Shown here piece after piece: positions 18,760-29,300 of a DNA stretch of 54,445 nt (its first letter is position 1; each line of letters starts with the position of its first letter). Source of the DNA: VRUB01 sp046758085 (lineage in GTDB: Bacteria > Pseudomonadota > Gammaproteobacteria > Acidiferrobacterales > SPGG2); the NCBI GenBank assembly GCA_046758085.1, contig JBHHZP010000003.1, positions 1 to 54,445 of the forward strand, read 5' to 3'. The notes beneath the pieces were generated by a model. That model saw only the letters and a list, made by a program, of their open reading frames with translations. It had not been told where the DNA came from and ran no database searches. Both the position numbers and the translations under genes were made by a program.

Positions 18760-19122
18760 CTAGCGCGGCACTTCAGGTACATCGCCCGGCGGGCTCGTGC
18801 TCTCGGGAATCGCGGGGGTCTCTTCTTGCGCAGCCGGCTCTGTTACGACCTCTTCAACCGTTACGCCTTGCGTCACGCTCGGGGGGGCCGTGCCGCGCAA
18901 AGCGAACGCCGTCAGCGTCATGCTCGTGATAAAAAAGACCGTGGCCAGCACAGCCGTAACACGCGTGAGAAAGTTGGCCGAGCCGCGAGCCCCAAACAGC
19001 GTCTGCGAGGCGCCGCTGCCGAATGCCGCCCCGACGTCGGCGCCTTTTCCCTGCTGCAGCAACACCAGGGTCACCAGACCCACCGCTGCCAGCACATGTA
19101 AAACAAGAACCAGTTCTTGCAT
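18760..19122 (-). CDS. secG: Preprotein translocase subunit SecG
   Basis: SecG joins SecY and SecE in the inner-membrane protein-export channel. The 120-residue protein has two hydrophobic helices (QELVLVLHVLAAVGLVTLVL and TAVLATVFFITSMTLTAFAL) around the conserved cytosolic loop QQGKGADVGAAFGSGASQTL. The C-terminal tail, rich in Pro, Thr and Glu, is longer than in E. coli but usual for this class. It lies 15 bp after tpiA, just before tRNA-Leu. Confidence 0.95.
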   Translation of the reverse strand: MQELVLVLHVLAAVGLVTLVLLQQGKGADVGAAFGSGASQTLFGARGSANFLTRVTAVLATVFFITSMTLTAFALRGTAPPSVTQGVTVEEVVTEPAAQEETPAIPESTSPPGDVPEVPR

Positions 19123-19137
19123 ATTCGCCCCTCGCGA

Positions 19138-19893
19138 TCAGCTCGCCGCCCGATAAATCTCCAGAAACTCATCTGCATCGAGCGAGGCGCCGCCGATCAG
19201 GCCACCATCGATGTCCATTTCACCAAATAACGCCCGCGCGTTCCCGGCCTTTACGCTCCCACCGTACAGAATACGTGAATTATGACCAATTGCGCCATCC
19301 ACTGCCGCAAGCCTTTGCCGAATAAACTGATGCACTTCCTCGGCTTGTGTGGGTGTGGCGGTCTTGCCGGTCCCGATCGCCCACACCGGTTCGTAGGCAA
19401 TCACGGCGTTGCGAAACGGCTCAATCCCGTGGGCTGCGAGCACGGCGCCAAGCTGGTTTGCGACGACCGCCTGCGTCTGCCCCGCCTCGCGTTGCTGCAG
19501 GGACTCCCCAAGACACAAGATGGGCGTCAATTCAGCGTCTAGCGCCGCTCCAAATTTTTCCGCCACGACCTGGTCGTCTTCCCCGTAGAGCGTGCGCCGT
19601 TCGGAGTGTCCGACGATGACGTACTGACAACCGCAGTCGCGCAGCATCGGAGCGGAAACCTCACCCGTATAAGCGCCAAATCGATGCGTACTCACATTCT
19701 GTGCGCCGCACGCGATACCGCTGCGCCCCTCGAGCTGCTCGGCGACCAGCGCAATTAACGTGAACGGCGGACACACGACCAGTTCAACCGGGATCGTCAG
19801 GTTCGTGCCCCTCAGAATGCGGTCTACCAGGGCCGCCGCCTGCGCGCGCGTCCCGTTCATTTTCCAGTTTCCTGCGACCAGGGGTCGACGCAT
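19138..19893 (-). CDS. tpiA: Triose-phosphate isomerase
   Basis: TpiA interconverts dihydroxyacetone phosphate and glyceraldehyde 3-phosphate in glycolysis and gluconeogenesis. The 251-residue TIM barrel shows the substrate lysine in GNWKMNG, the catalytic histidine in YVIVGHSERR, the catalytic glutamate in AYEPVWAIGTGKTATP (with the flexible loop), and the phosphate loop ILYGGSVKAGNA. It stands between glmM and secG, a common arrangement. Confidence 0.97.
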   Translation of the reverse strand: MRRPLVAGNWKMNGTRAQAAALVDRILRGTNLTIPVELVVCPPFTLIALVAEQLEGRSGIACGAQNVSTHRFGAYTGEVSAPMLRDCGCQYVIVGHSERRTLYGEDDQVVAEKFGAALDAELTPILCLGESLQQREAGQTQAVVANQLGAVLAAHGIEPFRNAVIAYEPVWAIGTGKTATPTQAEEVHQFIRQRLAAVDGAIGHNSRILYGGSVKAGNARALFGEMDIDGGLIGGASLDADEFLEIYRAAS

Positions 19894-20103
19894 TAAGCTC
19901 TCCGCTCGCCTCGCGCTATGCGCGACTTTACGCGCGCGCGATGTTACCGGCCACCGTCCCAGAAAGCAATTTGCACCCGGTTCTGCCGCTAGCGGATTGC
20001 GCGCGGGCTCGGTGGAATCTCAATGCACACCGCGCGGCGCTCGCCTTCGGGGGCGAGAACCCGATTAGAATAATCGGCGGTTAGGCGATACCTGCACTAC
20101 CCG

Positions 20104-21486
20104 TTAGGCCGCTTCGCGGGCGGCGGACTTAACAGCGTCCGCCAGCTGCTGCGCCAGACGCTCGACCAATTTCGCATCGGCGCCTTCCACCATTACCCGG
20201 ATCACCGGTTCCGTACCAGATGCGCGCAGCAGCACACGCCCCTGATCGCCGAGCTCGGCTTCGACCGCGTGCACGGCACGCAGGACTCGCCGGGAGCGCC
20301 GTATATCGACCCCTTGTCGCCCGCGGCGCTTGTCGCCCGCGGCCGTGGGGGCCGGTACATTGACAATGGTCTGCGGGAATACCTGCATGCTCTGCTTGAG
20401 CTCGGCCAGGGTCGTGCCGGAATCCGTGATCACCGCCAGCACCTGCAACGCCGTGACGATACCGTCGCCCGTGGTGCTCTTGTCGAGGCAGATGACATGA
20501 CCGGACGACTCGCCCCCGAGCTCCCACCCCTCAGCCTGCAGCATGCTCATCACATAACGGTCTCCGACGCGTGCACGTTTGAATGGGATAGCTCTTGCCG
20601 CGCAGGCATGCTCAAGCCCGAGATTACTCATTAGTGTGCCCACGATGCCCCCGTTAAGCGCCTCCGCCGCGTGGCGCGCTGCGCCGATGATGAACAAAAT
20701 CTGGTCGCCATCCACATAGCTGCCAGCATGATCCACCATAACAACGCGATCGCCGTCGCCATCCAAGGCGATGCCCAGGTCCGCCCCTTCGGCGCGTACC
20801 GCCTTTTGCAACGTTGCCGGATACGTTGACCCGCACTCGGAGTTGATATTGAAACCATCGGGCTCATCGGCAATCGGAATGACGTGCGCACCTAGCTCAG
20901 CAAAAACCGTGGGTGCGATCTGGTAGGCGGCCCCGTTGGCACAGTCGACCACGACGGTAAGACCATCGAGGCCGCCCTTTGCCTGAAAAGTGCTCTTGCA
21001 AAACTCGATATAGCGACCGGCCGCGTGTCGATAACGCTCGGCCTTACCGAGCGAAGCCGAGTCCACTGTGTACATGGAACGTTGCATGGCACTCTCGATC
21101 GCCAGCTCGAGGTCATCGGGGAGCTTGGTGCCCTCCGCGCAGAAGAACTTGATGCCGTTGTCATGATAAGGATTATGCGAGGCGCTGATCACGATCCCGG
21201 CGCGTGCACGCGCGGTGCGCGTCAGATAGGCTATGCCCGGTGTCGGCATGGGGCCGAGCAGGCTCACGTCCGTGCCTGCCGCCGACAGCCCCGACTCCAG
21301 CGCCGACTCGAGCAAGTAACCCGACACGCGGGTGTCCTTGCCGATCAGGACCCGCCCGCGGTCGCCACCGTCAGCGCCCAGCACACAGCCCACAGCCCAG
21401 CCCAGCTTCAACACGGTCTCGGGCGTGATCGGCTCCTCACCGACACGGCCGCGAATACCATCGGTGCCAAAATAACGCTTCTTCAT
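20104..21486 (-). CDS. glmM: Phosphoglucosamine mutase
   Basis: GlmM converts glucosamine 6-phosphate to glucosamine 1-phosphate for peptidoglycan and lipopolysaccharide precursors. The 460-residue protein has the phosphoserine loop GIVISASHNPYHDNGIKFF, the magnesium loop ALDGDGDRV, the sugar-binding loop GGESSGHVI and the phosphate-binding RASGTEPVIRVMVEG. The ATG follows GGGGGAGC. It lies 25 bp after folP, in the conserved ftsH-folP-glmM order. A GC-rich hairpin (20040-20057) follows the stop. Confidence 0.97.
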   Translation of the reverse strand: MKKRYFGTDGIRGRVGEEPITPETVLKLGWAVGCVLGADGGDRGRVLIGKDTRVSGYLLESALESGLSAAGTDVSLLGPMPTPGIAYLTRTARARAGIVISASHNPYHDNGIKFFCAEGTKLPDDLELAIESAMQRSMYTVDSASLGKAERYRHAAGRYIEFCKSTFQAKGGLDGLTVVVDCANGAAYQIAPTVFAELGAHVIPIADEPDGFNINSECGSTYPATLQKAVRAEGADLGIALDGDGDRVVMVDHAGSYVDGDQILFIIGAARHAAEALNGGIVGTLMSNLGLEHACAARAIPFKRARVGDRYVMSMLQAEGWELGGESSGHVICLDKSTTGDGIVTALQVLAVITDSGTTLAELKQSMQVFPQTIVNVPAPTAAGDKRRGRQGVDIRRSRRVLRAVHAVEAELGDQGRVLLRASGTEPVIRVMVEGADAKLVERLAQQLADAVKSAAREAA

Positions 21487-21511
21487 TGCTCCCCCTCTGG
21501 GACTTCACGAA

Positions 21512-22375
21512 TTAGCCGGCGCGATAGACCGCCTCGGTCATACGAACCGCCTCGCACGTGGCACCGACATCATGTGCCCGCACAAGGTTGGCTCCGTTTT
21601 CCACTGCCACCACCGCCAACGCCACGCTGGCGATCATGCGCCGCTCCAGCGGCAGGTCCAGGACCTTGGCAATCATGGACTTGCGCGACAGCCCCACAAG
21701 CACAGGCGCGCCCAGCGTCTGAAGCTCACCAAGGTTGCGTAACAGCTCGAGATTATGTTCCAGTGTCTTGCCAAAACCAAAACCCGGGTCGACGATAATG
21801 TTAGCAGCATGGATGCCCGCGTCCCGACACGCTTGGCTGCGCAAACGCAAGAACTCCTTCACCTCCTGCACGACATCGTCATAACGTGGATCCTCCTGCA
21901 TGGTTCGAGGTTCCCCTTGCATGTGCATCAGACAAACCGGAACCCCCAACTGCGCCGCCGTCTGCAGCGCCCCGGGGCCACGTAACGCCCGCACATCGTT
22001 GATCATGCCGGCTCCGACAGCGACCGCCGCACGCATTACCTCGGGCTTGGACGTGTCGATTGATATCGGAACCGCGATCACCTGGTGCAACGCCTCGATG
22101 AGCGGTATCACCCGAGCCAGCTCTTCCTGAACCGAGACGCCCCGTGCGCCGGGGCGGGTCGACTCACCCCCGATGTCGATGATGGCCGCGCCCTCGGCGA
22201 CCATTCGTATTGCATGATCGACGGCGCGATCCCGTGCCAAAAAAAGACCCCCGTCCGAGAACGAATCGGGGGTTACATTCAGGACTCCCATGACGCCAAC
22301 GCGGCCCAGATCAAGGACCCGCCCGCCACAGTCCAGCCGCGTCACACGGGCATCAATGCTCGCCTGCAGGGTCAC
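21512..22375 (-). CDS. folP: Dihydropteroate synthase
   Basis: FolP joins p-aminobenzoate to dihydropterin pyrophosphate in folate synthesis and is the sulfonamide target. The 287-residue barrel has VLNVTPDSFSDGG, IIDIGGESTRPGA, the central MINDVRALRG, the phosphate-site DPGFGFGKTLEHN and LVGLSRKS. The GTG start at 22375 overlaps the ftsH end by 23 nt. An earlier or later start by a few codons cannot be excluded. Confidence 0.96.
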   Translation of the reverse strand: MTLQASIDARVTRLDCGGRVLDLGRVGVMGVLNVTPDSFSDGGLFLARDRAVDHAIRMVAEGAAIIDIGGESTRPGARGVSVQEELARVIPLIEALHQVIAVPISIDTSKPEVMRAAVAVGAGMINDVRALRGPGALQTAAQLGVPVCLMHMQGEPRTMQEDPRYDDVVQEVKEFLRLRSQACRDAGIHAANIIVDPGFGFGKTLEHNLELLRNLGELQTLGAPVLVGLSRKSMIAKVLDLPLERRMIASVALAVVAVENGANLVRAHDVGATCEAVRMTEAVYRAG

Positions 22376-24269
22376 CGAGATTTGGTTTCACGCGCGGCTT
22401 ACGACTCGGTTTTTTCGGTTTGGGCCCGGCCTCGCCGCGCGAGCCGCCGCTGTCCACGTCTTCCGGCGGGCGCGGCTTCTTGCCGGCCATGATGTCGTCG
22501 ATCTGCCCCGCGTCGAGGGTCTCCCATTCCAGCAGCGAGCGCGCCATCATTTCAACCATATCGTGCTTGTCCTCGATGATCTTGCGCGCGCGTGTATACT
22601 GCTCATCAACAATACGCCGGATTTCCCGGTCCACCATTTCTGCGGTCGCATCACTCAGGTTCTTATGCGTAATCATGTCGCGTCCGAGAAACACTTCGTG
22701 CTCCCCTTCACCATAGACGCGCGTCCCCAGTATATCGCTCATGCCCCAACGGGTGACCATGTTGCGCGCAATATCCGTGGCTCGCTCAAAGTCATTCGCC
22801 GCACCGGTGGTCATTTGCTTCATGAACACCTCCTCGGCGATGCGCCCGCCCATCAGGACCGCGATGGTCGACAACAACGACTCACGGTCGTGGCTGTAAC
22901 GGTCTTCCTCCGGTAACTGCATGGTCACACCCAAAGCCCGGCCACGCGGGATGATTGTCACCTTGTGCACAGGATCGGTATTGGGCAGCGTCTTCGCCAC
23001 CACGGTGTGCCCGGATTCATGGTATGCCGTATTCATGCGCTCCTTCTCCGGCATCACAATGGAGCGGCGCTCCGCGCCCATGATCACTTTATCCTTCGCC
23101 CGTTCAAAGTCTTCCATATCCACCAGGCGCTTGTTCGCACGAGCGGCGAACAGTGCCGCTTCATTCACCAGGTTCGCAAGGTCGGCGCCGGAAAAACCCG
23201 GCGTCGCGCGCGCAAGGATGCTGGGCACCACGTCTTCAGCCAGTGGAACATTGCGCATGTGTACCTTCAGAATCAACTCGCGTCCACGAATATCCGGCAG
23301 CGGCACCACGACCTGGCGGTCGAACCGCCCCGGGCGTAACAGCGCCGGGTCCAGCACATCCGGGCGGTTGGTCGCGGCTATCACGATCACGCCTTCCGTT
23401 CCTTCAAACCCGTCCATTTCCACGAGCAGCTGATTCAAGGTCTGCTCACGTTCGTCGTGCCCACCGCCGAGGCCGGCACCGCGCTGGCGCCCCACGGCAT
23501 CGATTTCGTCGATGAATATAATGCACGGTGCGTGCTTCTTGGCCTGGTCGAACATATCGCGCACACGCGAGGCGCCGACGCCGACAAACATCTCGACGAA
23601 GTCCGATCCGGAAATGGTGAAGAACGGTACCTTGGCCTCCCCGGCAATGGCCTTTGCGAGCAAGGTCTTGCCGGTGCCGGGGGCCCCGGTCATCAGCACG
23701 CCCTTGGGAATGCGCCCACCGAGCTTTTGAAATTTCGCCGGGTCACGCAGGAACTCCACCAGCTCTTGCACCTCTTCCTTGGCCTCTTCCACGCCCGCCA
23801 CGTCGTCAAAGGTGGTCTTATTCTGCTCCTCGGTGAGCATGCGTGCCTTGCTTTTGCCGAAGCTCATAGCACCGCGGCCACCGACCCCACCTTGCATCTG
23901 GCGCATGAAAAAGATCCATACCCCGATCAGGAGCAACAGCGGAAACCAATTAATGAAGATTGTCAACAACAATGACTGCTCGTCCTGAGGCCTTGCGTCG
24001 ATGGCAACGCCATGCTCGAGTAAATCACCAATCAGGCCCGGGTCGGGCGGCGCATAAGTCTTGAACTTCCCGCCACTCTTCAATGTCCCGCTAATATTCC
24101 GGCCCTGGATAGTCACTTTGTCGATCTGGCCATCCTTGACCTTGGAGATGAACTGGGAGTACTGCATCGCGCTGGCCTGCGGCTGCCGGGGGCCGAAATT
24201 GTTAAATACCGACATCAGCACGACAGCGATGACGAGCCAAAGCAGAAGATTCTTGGTGAGATTGTTCAA
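22353..24269 (-). CDS. ftsH: ATP-dependent zinc metalloprotease FtsH
   Basis: FtsH is a membrane-anchored AAA+ protease that removes misfolded membrane proteins and regulators such as RpoH and LpxC. In order, the 638-residue protein has two N-terminal helices around a periplasmic domain (NLLLWLVIAVVLMSVF and LLLTIFINWFPLLLLIGVWI), Walker A GAPGTGKT, Walker B CIIFIDEIDAVG, the second region of homology ATNRPDVLDPALLRPGRFDR, and the zinc site HESGH. The start is TTG at 24269, supported by AGAGGGAAAAC upstream. Confidence 0.97.
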   Translation of the reverse strand: MNNLTKNLLLWLVIAVVLMSVFNNFGPRQPQASAMQYSQFISKVKDGQIDKVTIQGRNISGTLKSGGKFKTYAPPDPGLIGDLLEHGVAIDARPQDEQSLLLTIFINWFPLLLLIGVWIFFMRQMQGGVGGRGAMSFGKSKARMLTEEQNKTTFDDVAGVEEAKEEVQELVEFLRDPAKFQKLGGRIPKGVLMTGAPGTGKTLLAKAIAGEAKVPFFTISGSDFVEMFVGVGASRVRDMFDQAKKHAPCIIFIDEIDAVGRQRGAGLGGGHDEREQTLNQLLVEMDGFEGTEGVIVIAATNRPDVLDPALLRPGRFDRQVVVPLPDIRGRELILKVHMRNVPLAEDVVPSILARATPGFSGADLANLVNEAALFAARANKRLVDMEDFERAKDKVIMGAERRSIVMPEKERMNTAYHESGHTVVAKTLPNTDPVHKVTIIPRGRALGVTMQLPEEDRYSHDRESLLSTIAVLMGGRIAEEVFMKQMTTGAANDFERATDIARNMVTRWGMSDILGTRVYGEGEHEVFLGRDMITHKNLSDATAEMVDREIRRIVDEQYTRARKIIEDKHDMVEMMARSLLEWETLDAGQIDDIMAGKKPRPPEDVDSGGSRGEAGPKPKKPSRKPRVKPNLGDPAGEH

Positions 24270-24370
24270 GTTTTCCCTCTCAGAAGGTGGTTCGCTGGGA
24301 ATGAAGACTCAGCGCAGCAGGCTGTCGTTTAGACCCACGCCGTCAGCTTCGTTCCATTTTGCTACGACCG

Positions 24371-25030
24371 TCACCGTGTGACAACCGCGGATTTTGTATG
24401 ACTCTGTGAGCTATCTTGAAAGCCGTTTCCAAGCAAATAGACCTCTCGGCTACGCGGACGCGATGCCTGCGGCTTGCAGATTACGACCCGCTCGAAGTGT
24501 CGGCCCATCGCCTCGCGTAACTCGGCGAACCCTTCACCCTGGAAAATCTTCAACAGCAGTTGACCGCCCGGCGTAAGCACGGCCGCGGCAAACTCGAGCG
24601 CCCGACCCGCGAGCTCGATGGACCTGGCCTGGTCAGAGACCCGCTCACCACTAATATTGGGGGCCATGTCCGAAATCACAAGATCTACCGGGCGTCCTGA
24701 CAGCCGCTCTAATACCAAGTCTAGCACCACACGATCAGCAATATCACCGTGAACAAACTCCACCCCGGCCGGTGGCGTCATTGCCAGCACATCCAGCGCC
24801 AGCACCCGGCCGCGCGCCCCCACCTTCTGCCGTGCGTACTGCGACCACCCCCCGGGCGCAGCGCCCAGATCCACCACCGTCTGGCCCGGGTGTAAGATGC
24901 GATAGCGGCTATCGATCTCCTCGAGCTTGTAAACGGCGCGCGTGCGATAGCCCTCCTTCTGCGCACGTTTAACGAAGGGGTCTCGCGTGTGCTCGCGCAA
25001 CCAGCCCTTATTACGCCGCCTGCGGGTCAT
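24371..25030 (-). CDS. rlmE: 23S rRNA 2'-O-methyltransferase RlmE (FtsJ/RrmJ)
   Basis: RlmE methylates U2552 of 23S rRNA late in 50S assembly and is heat-induced in E. coli. The 219-residue product has the SAM motif TVVDLGAAPGGWSQYA, the acidic motif LVISDMAPNISG and a lysine-containing GGQLLLKIFQGEGF, giving the K-D-K-E pattern. The C-terminal tail (SSQSHTKSAVVTR) is a little longer than usual. It precedes ftsH by 101 bp, the classic pair. yhbY, often divergent from rlmE, is not seen in the following 140 bp. Confidence 0.96.
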   Translation of the reverse strand: MTRRRRNKGWLREHTRDPFVKRAQKEGYRTRAVYKLEEIDSRYRILHPGQTVVDLGAAPGGWSQYARQKVGARGRVLALDVLAMTPPAGVEFVHGDIADRVVLDLVLERLSGRPVDLVISDMAPNISGERVSDQARSIELAGRALEFAAAVLTPGGQLLLKIFQGEGFAELREAMGRHFERVVICKPQASRPRSREVYLLGNGFQDSSQSHTKSAVVTR

Positions 25031-25170
25031 CCGTGGCTAAACCGCCGTGCGCCGTACTTAAAACTCCCGCCGGCATGATGGCATATATCGAACTGTGCGG
25101 GTATTTCTCCCGTTTCTGTGCTAAATGCGACGCCCATGAACAGCGGCATACGCACGCGTACCATACCCGC

Positions 25171-25683
25171 TTATGTGCTCAGTGTACGGCCCGGCGCGCG
25201 GGCGCGCGCGCCAAAAATTACCAGCCCCAATCCAAGCACGCTGTTTATGATAAAAACCGCGCGCGCAAGGAAATGCAACACGATGAAGCGGGTGTGCCCA
25301 CCTGCCCGCGGTTGCGCTGCGTCAGTGTCTGAGACCTGCAGATCCTGGATCAAAGGGATTAGCACAAACTCGCCCACGACGATCAGCGCCAGCATCGCCC
25401 CCAGCAGCCAGGCGCGCCATTGCCATAACCAGCGATGTCCCGCCTGCCACAGCGCCAGGCCCACCAGTGCGAGCCCACACACAAGCCCCACGCGATCGAG
25501 TGCACTGAACATTGCCCCGGCAACGGTGCCAGCGAGCTGGCGGTTTTCGAGTAAATTGAACAGCAGCGGCGCGATCAGGTAACCGCCGATCCACATCCCG
25601 CCTACCCACAGCGCAATCAAGGTACGCTCAACGGCATCAGCGACGTTGGATATCTGAGCGGCGCGGGGCGGGCTATTGCGCAT
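25171..25683 (-). CDS. DUF4149 (TMEM205-like) membrane protein
   Basis: A 170-residue membrane protein with four hydrophobic segments near residues 20-45 (ALWVGGMWIGGYLIAPLLF), 68-83, 88-112 and 140-160. The opening RTLIALWVGGMWIGGYLIAP and the central AGAMFSALDRVGLVCGLALV resemble the DUF4149 family, which is often found between greA and rlmE in gammaproteobacteria. Its function is unknown. It is 176 bp past the greA stop, beyond the long perfect hairpin. Confidence 0.75.
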   Translation of the reverse strand: MRNSPPRAAQISNVADAVERTLIALWVGGMWIGGYLIAPLLFNLLENRQLAGTVAGAMFSALDRVGLVCGLALVGLALWQAGHRWLWQWRAWLLGAMLALIVVGEFVLIPLIQDLQVSDTDAAQPRAGGHTRFIVLHFLARAVFIINSVLGLGLVIFGARARAPGRTLST

Positions 25684-25821
25684 CGGGTACTAGAGGTGTG
25701 CGGCCACAATCGGGAGGCCGGGCCGCCTGGTTCTCGCTTTTAACACAATGCGGTTTCCGGCTTGCTCCATTTTTCAACGCCTTAACAGCCTTAGAAAAAT
25801 ACCGGGCCATCCCTGTAGCGC

Positions 25822-25862
25822 TAACAGGTGGTCGAAAAACAGAGTTTTTCGACCACCTGTTA
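25822..25862. repeat. Perfect 19-bp inverted repeat at the greA stop codon
   Basis: TAACAGGTGGTCGAAAAAC (25822-25840), a 3-nt spacer AGA, then its exact reverse complement (25844-25862). The greA stop codon is the outermost three bases of the right arm. A stem of A5/T5 next to GC pairs could act as a terminator in both directions, but no free T-run follows. It could also be a REP-like palindrome. Confidence 0.7.
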
Positions 25863-26336
25863 GACGTACCGCACGTCCAGGATCTCATAGGAACGCGTAC
25901 CGTCCGGGACCTCGACATCTACCACGTCTCCCTCTTCCTTGCCGATAAGCGCTCGCGCGATCGGCGAGCTGATGGAGATTTTTCCCTCGGCAATGTCGGC
26001 TTCAAGATCACCGACAATTTGATAGGTCACCTCCTGTTCGCCGTGCGCGTCCAGCAGTACCAGCGTCGCGCCAAACACGACGCGCCCCTGAGTATCGAGT
26101 GTCGCGGGATCAATGATCTGCGCCGTCGCGAGCATCGATTCAAGCTCCGCGATACGGCCTTCGATGAAGCTTTGTTGCTCCTTGGCAGCATGAAACTCCG
26201 CGTTTTCCGAAATATCCCCGTGCGAGCGTGCCTCAGCGATCTCCTGGATGATGTGCCGGCGCTTCACCGTCTTAAGGTGAATCAACTGCGCCCTGAGCTT
26301 TTTCGCGCCGTCTGCCGTAATGGGCACTTTATTCAT
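25860..26336 (-). CDS. greA: Transcription elongation factor GreA
   Basis: GreA rescues backtracked RNA polymerase by stimulating transcript cleavage. The 158-residue protein has the N-terminal coiled coil (residues about 10-75, with the tip acidic residues around ARSHGDISENAEFHAAKEQ) and the C-terminal FKBP-like domain ending SPIARALIGKEEGDVVDVEVP. The ATG shares its A with the last base of the carB stop (TGATG), so translation is coupled. The stop codon lies in a perfect hairpin. Confidence 0.97.
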   Translation of the reverse strand: MNKVPITADGAKKLRAQLIHLKTVKRRHIIQEIAEARSHGDISENAEFHAAKEQQSFIEGRIAELESMLATAQIIDPATLDTQGRVVFGATLVLLDAHGEQEVTYQIVGDLEADIAEGKISISSPIARALIGKEEGDVVDVEVPDGTRSYEILDVRYV

Positions 26337-29300
26337 CAGTTCGTTCCCCTGTGCAGATCCTGCAGACGATTGATATTAACGCCATTACCATGGTGATGCG
26401 CCTCACGGGCCGCACGCGCGGCCGAGAGCGTCGTATAGTTGGTCACCCGGTGTTGCAGGGCCTCCCGGCGGATCGCGTAGGAGTCCTCCAGGCTTTGCTT
26501 GTCCGAAGTCGTGTTAACGATAATATCAATCTCATCGTTCATAATCATATCAACGATGTGCGGTCGCCCCTCGGACACCTTATTGACGGGTTTGACCGGG
26601 ACGCCCGCCGCCTCCAACACGGCGGCAGTTCCATGAGTCGCCAGGATCTCGAAGCCCTGTTCATCGAAGTATCTGGCGACATCGATCGCGCGTTTCTGAT
26701 CGGCGTCCCGCACACTGATGAACATGCGCCCTTTGTGCGGGATTCCCCAGCCGGCCGCGGCCTGTGACTTCGCGAATGCCTCGCCGAAGCTGCGACCGAT
26801 ACCCATCACCTCTCCCGTGGATTTCATCTCGGGACCAAGCACGGTGTCGACGCCGGGGAACTTAATAAAGGGGAACACCGCCTCCTTTACAGAAAAATAA
26901 GGGGGTACGATTTCAGCTGTAATCCCTTGCTCGTCCAGGGTCCGGCAGATCATACAACGTGCCCCGATCTTGGCAAGCGCCCGCCCCGTGGCTTTTGAGA
27001 CGTAGGGCACCGTACGAGAAGCCCGCGGGTTCACTTCCAACACGTATATGTCGTCATCCTTGATGGCAAACTGGATGTTCATCAACCCGATCACTTTGAG
27101 CGCTTGTGCAAGCTGACGCGTCTGCACACGCAGCTGATCCTGGATCTTCTTGGAGAGACTAAAGGGGGGAAGCGAGCACGCGGAATCACCGGAATGCACA
27201 CCGGCTTCCTCAATGTGCTCCATGATCCCGCCCACGATCACGCGCGTGCCATCGCTGACTGCGTCCACATCGACTTCGATGGCATCGGCCAGATACTTGT
27301 CCAGCAGCACCGGCGCATCTTGCGACACACTCACCGCCATGCGCATGTAGGTCTCCAGATCATCACGACTGTGCACGATTTCCATGGCCCGTCCGCCCAG
27401 AACATAGGATGGCCTGACGACCAGTGGATAGCCGATTTTCTGTGCCAGTGTAACGGCTTGCTTCAGTGTTCGCGCCGTCGCGTTCGGCGGCTGTCGCAAG
27501 TCGAGGCGCCGTAACAGACGCTGAAAACGTTCTCGGTCTTCGGCCAGGTCAATGGAATCCGGGCTTGTACCGATGATGGGAACGTGCGCACTCGCGAGCC
27601 CGCGGGCAAGTTTCAACGGCGTTTGACCACCATACTGCACGATGACCCCCGTCGGTTGCTCCACGTGGATAATCTCGAGCACGTCCTCGAGTGTGAGCGG
27701 CTCGAAGTACAATCGGTCAGAAGTATCGTAATCGGTGGATACCGTCTCCGGGTTACAGTTGACCATAATGGTCTGAAATCCCTCCTCGCGCATGGCGAGT
27801 GCGGCGTGGACACAACAGTAATCGAACTCGATTCCCTGGCCAATGCGGTTGGGTCCGCTGCCGAGCACCATAATTTTGCCCCACGCATCGGGATGCGCCT
27901 CGCACTCGTCTTCGTAGGTCGAGTACATATACGCCGTTGTCGCTTCGAACTCCGCCGCACAGGAGTCCACGCGCTTGAAAACGGGGTGTACCCCCAGGGC
28001 ATGGCGCTCCTTGCGAAACTTCTCCTCGGTGGTGCCCAAAAGCTGCGCCAGGCGCCGGTCGGAGAACCCCTTACGCTTCCAGTCCCGTACGAGCTTGCGC
28101 GTGCGCTTGCGAGCGCCTCGACGGGCAATGCCTTTCTCCAGTTCGACGAGCTCCTCGATCTGTGCGAGAAACCAGCGGTCGATTCGCGTCAGCGCGTAGA
28201 TGCGATCGAGCGCGAAGCCGAAGCGAAAGGCATCGGCGATATACCAAATCCGCTCGGCGCCCGGTACCCGCAGCTCCTGCACAAGCCGGGTCTCCGCTTC
28301 CTCCGCATTGCCCGCGGATTCGAGCCTCGGCTCGAACCCGTAGCTGTCGGTCTCGAGGCTGCGCAACGCCTTTTGCAAGGACTCTTGAAACGTGCGCCCG
28401 ATGGCCATAGCCTCACCGACCGATTTCATTTGCGTGGTCAAGTGTGGGTTGGCCTTGGGGAATTTTTCGAAGGTAAAACGCGGTACCTTGGTGACGACGT
28501 AGTCGATGGTCGGCTCGAACGATGCCGGAGTAACGCCACCGGTAATGTCGTTTTTAAGCTCGTCCAGCGTGTAGCCCACAGCGAGCTTGGCTGCGATCTT
28601 GGCGATTGGAAAACCGGTGGCCTTCGAAGCGAGTGCGGAGGAGCGCGATACGCGGGGGTTCATCTCGATAATAACCATCCGCCCGTTCTCGGGACTGACC
28701 GCAAACTGCACGTTCGACCCACCAGTATCGACGCCAATCTCGCGCAAACAGGCGAGGCTCGCGTTGCGCATTAGCTGATATTCTTTATCGGTCAGGGTCT
28801 GCGCCGGCGCAACCGTGATCGAATCACCAGTATGAATTCCCATGGGATCGAAGTTTTCAATGGAGCAGACGATGATGCAGTTATCGTTGCGATCGCGGAT
28901 AACTTCCATCTCGTATTCTTTCCAACCGAGAATCGACTCTTCAATGAGAAGCTCCGACGTGGGCGATGCCTCCATTCCGCGCTGGCAAATCTTCACGAAC
29001 TCTTCTTTGTTGTATGCCACGCCACCGCCACTTCCCCCGAGCGTAAACGATGGTCGTATGATCACCGGAAACCCGATCATGGCCTGGACCTGTTGTGCCG
29101 CCTCGAGGCTGTGGGCGATGGCTCCACGGACCGTTTTCAGACCGATCGATTGCATCGCTTGCTTGAACAGCTCACGATCCTCGGCCTTGTCGATCGCAAC
29201 GCGTGTGGCGCCGATCATTTCCACACCATAGTGCTGCAGCACCCCTTCGCGGTCCAGATCGAGCGCGCAATTCAAGCCCGTTTGGCCACCCATCGTTGGA

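Noticed and set aside
25031..25170. A yhbY gene between rlmE and the DUF4149 gene
   Set aside because: Only 140 bp are available, and the open frames here do not show the YhbY RNA-binding motif.
27584..28774. A 396-codon open frame on plus, antisense to carB
   Set aside because: carB on minus is intact and strongly conserved across the whole stretch. The antisense product has no recognisable domain and is rich in Arg, Leu and His, as expected from the shadow of a GC-rich gene.
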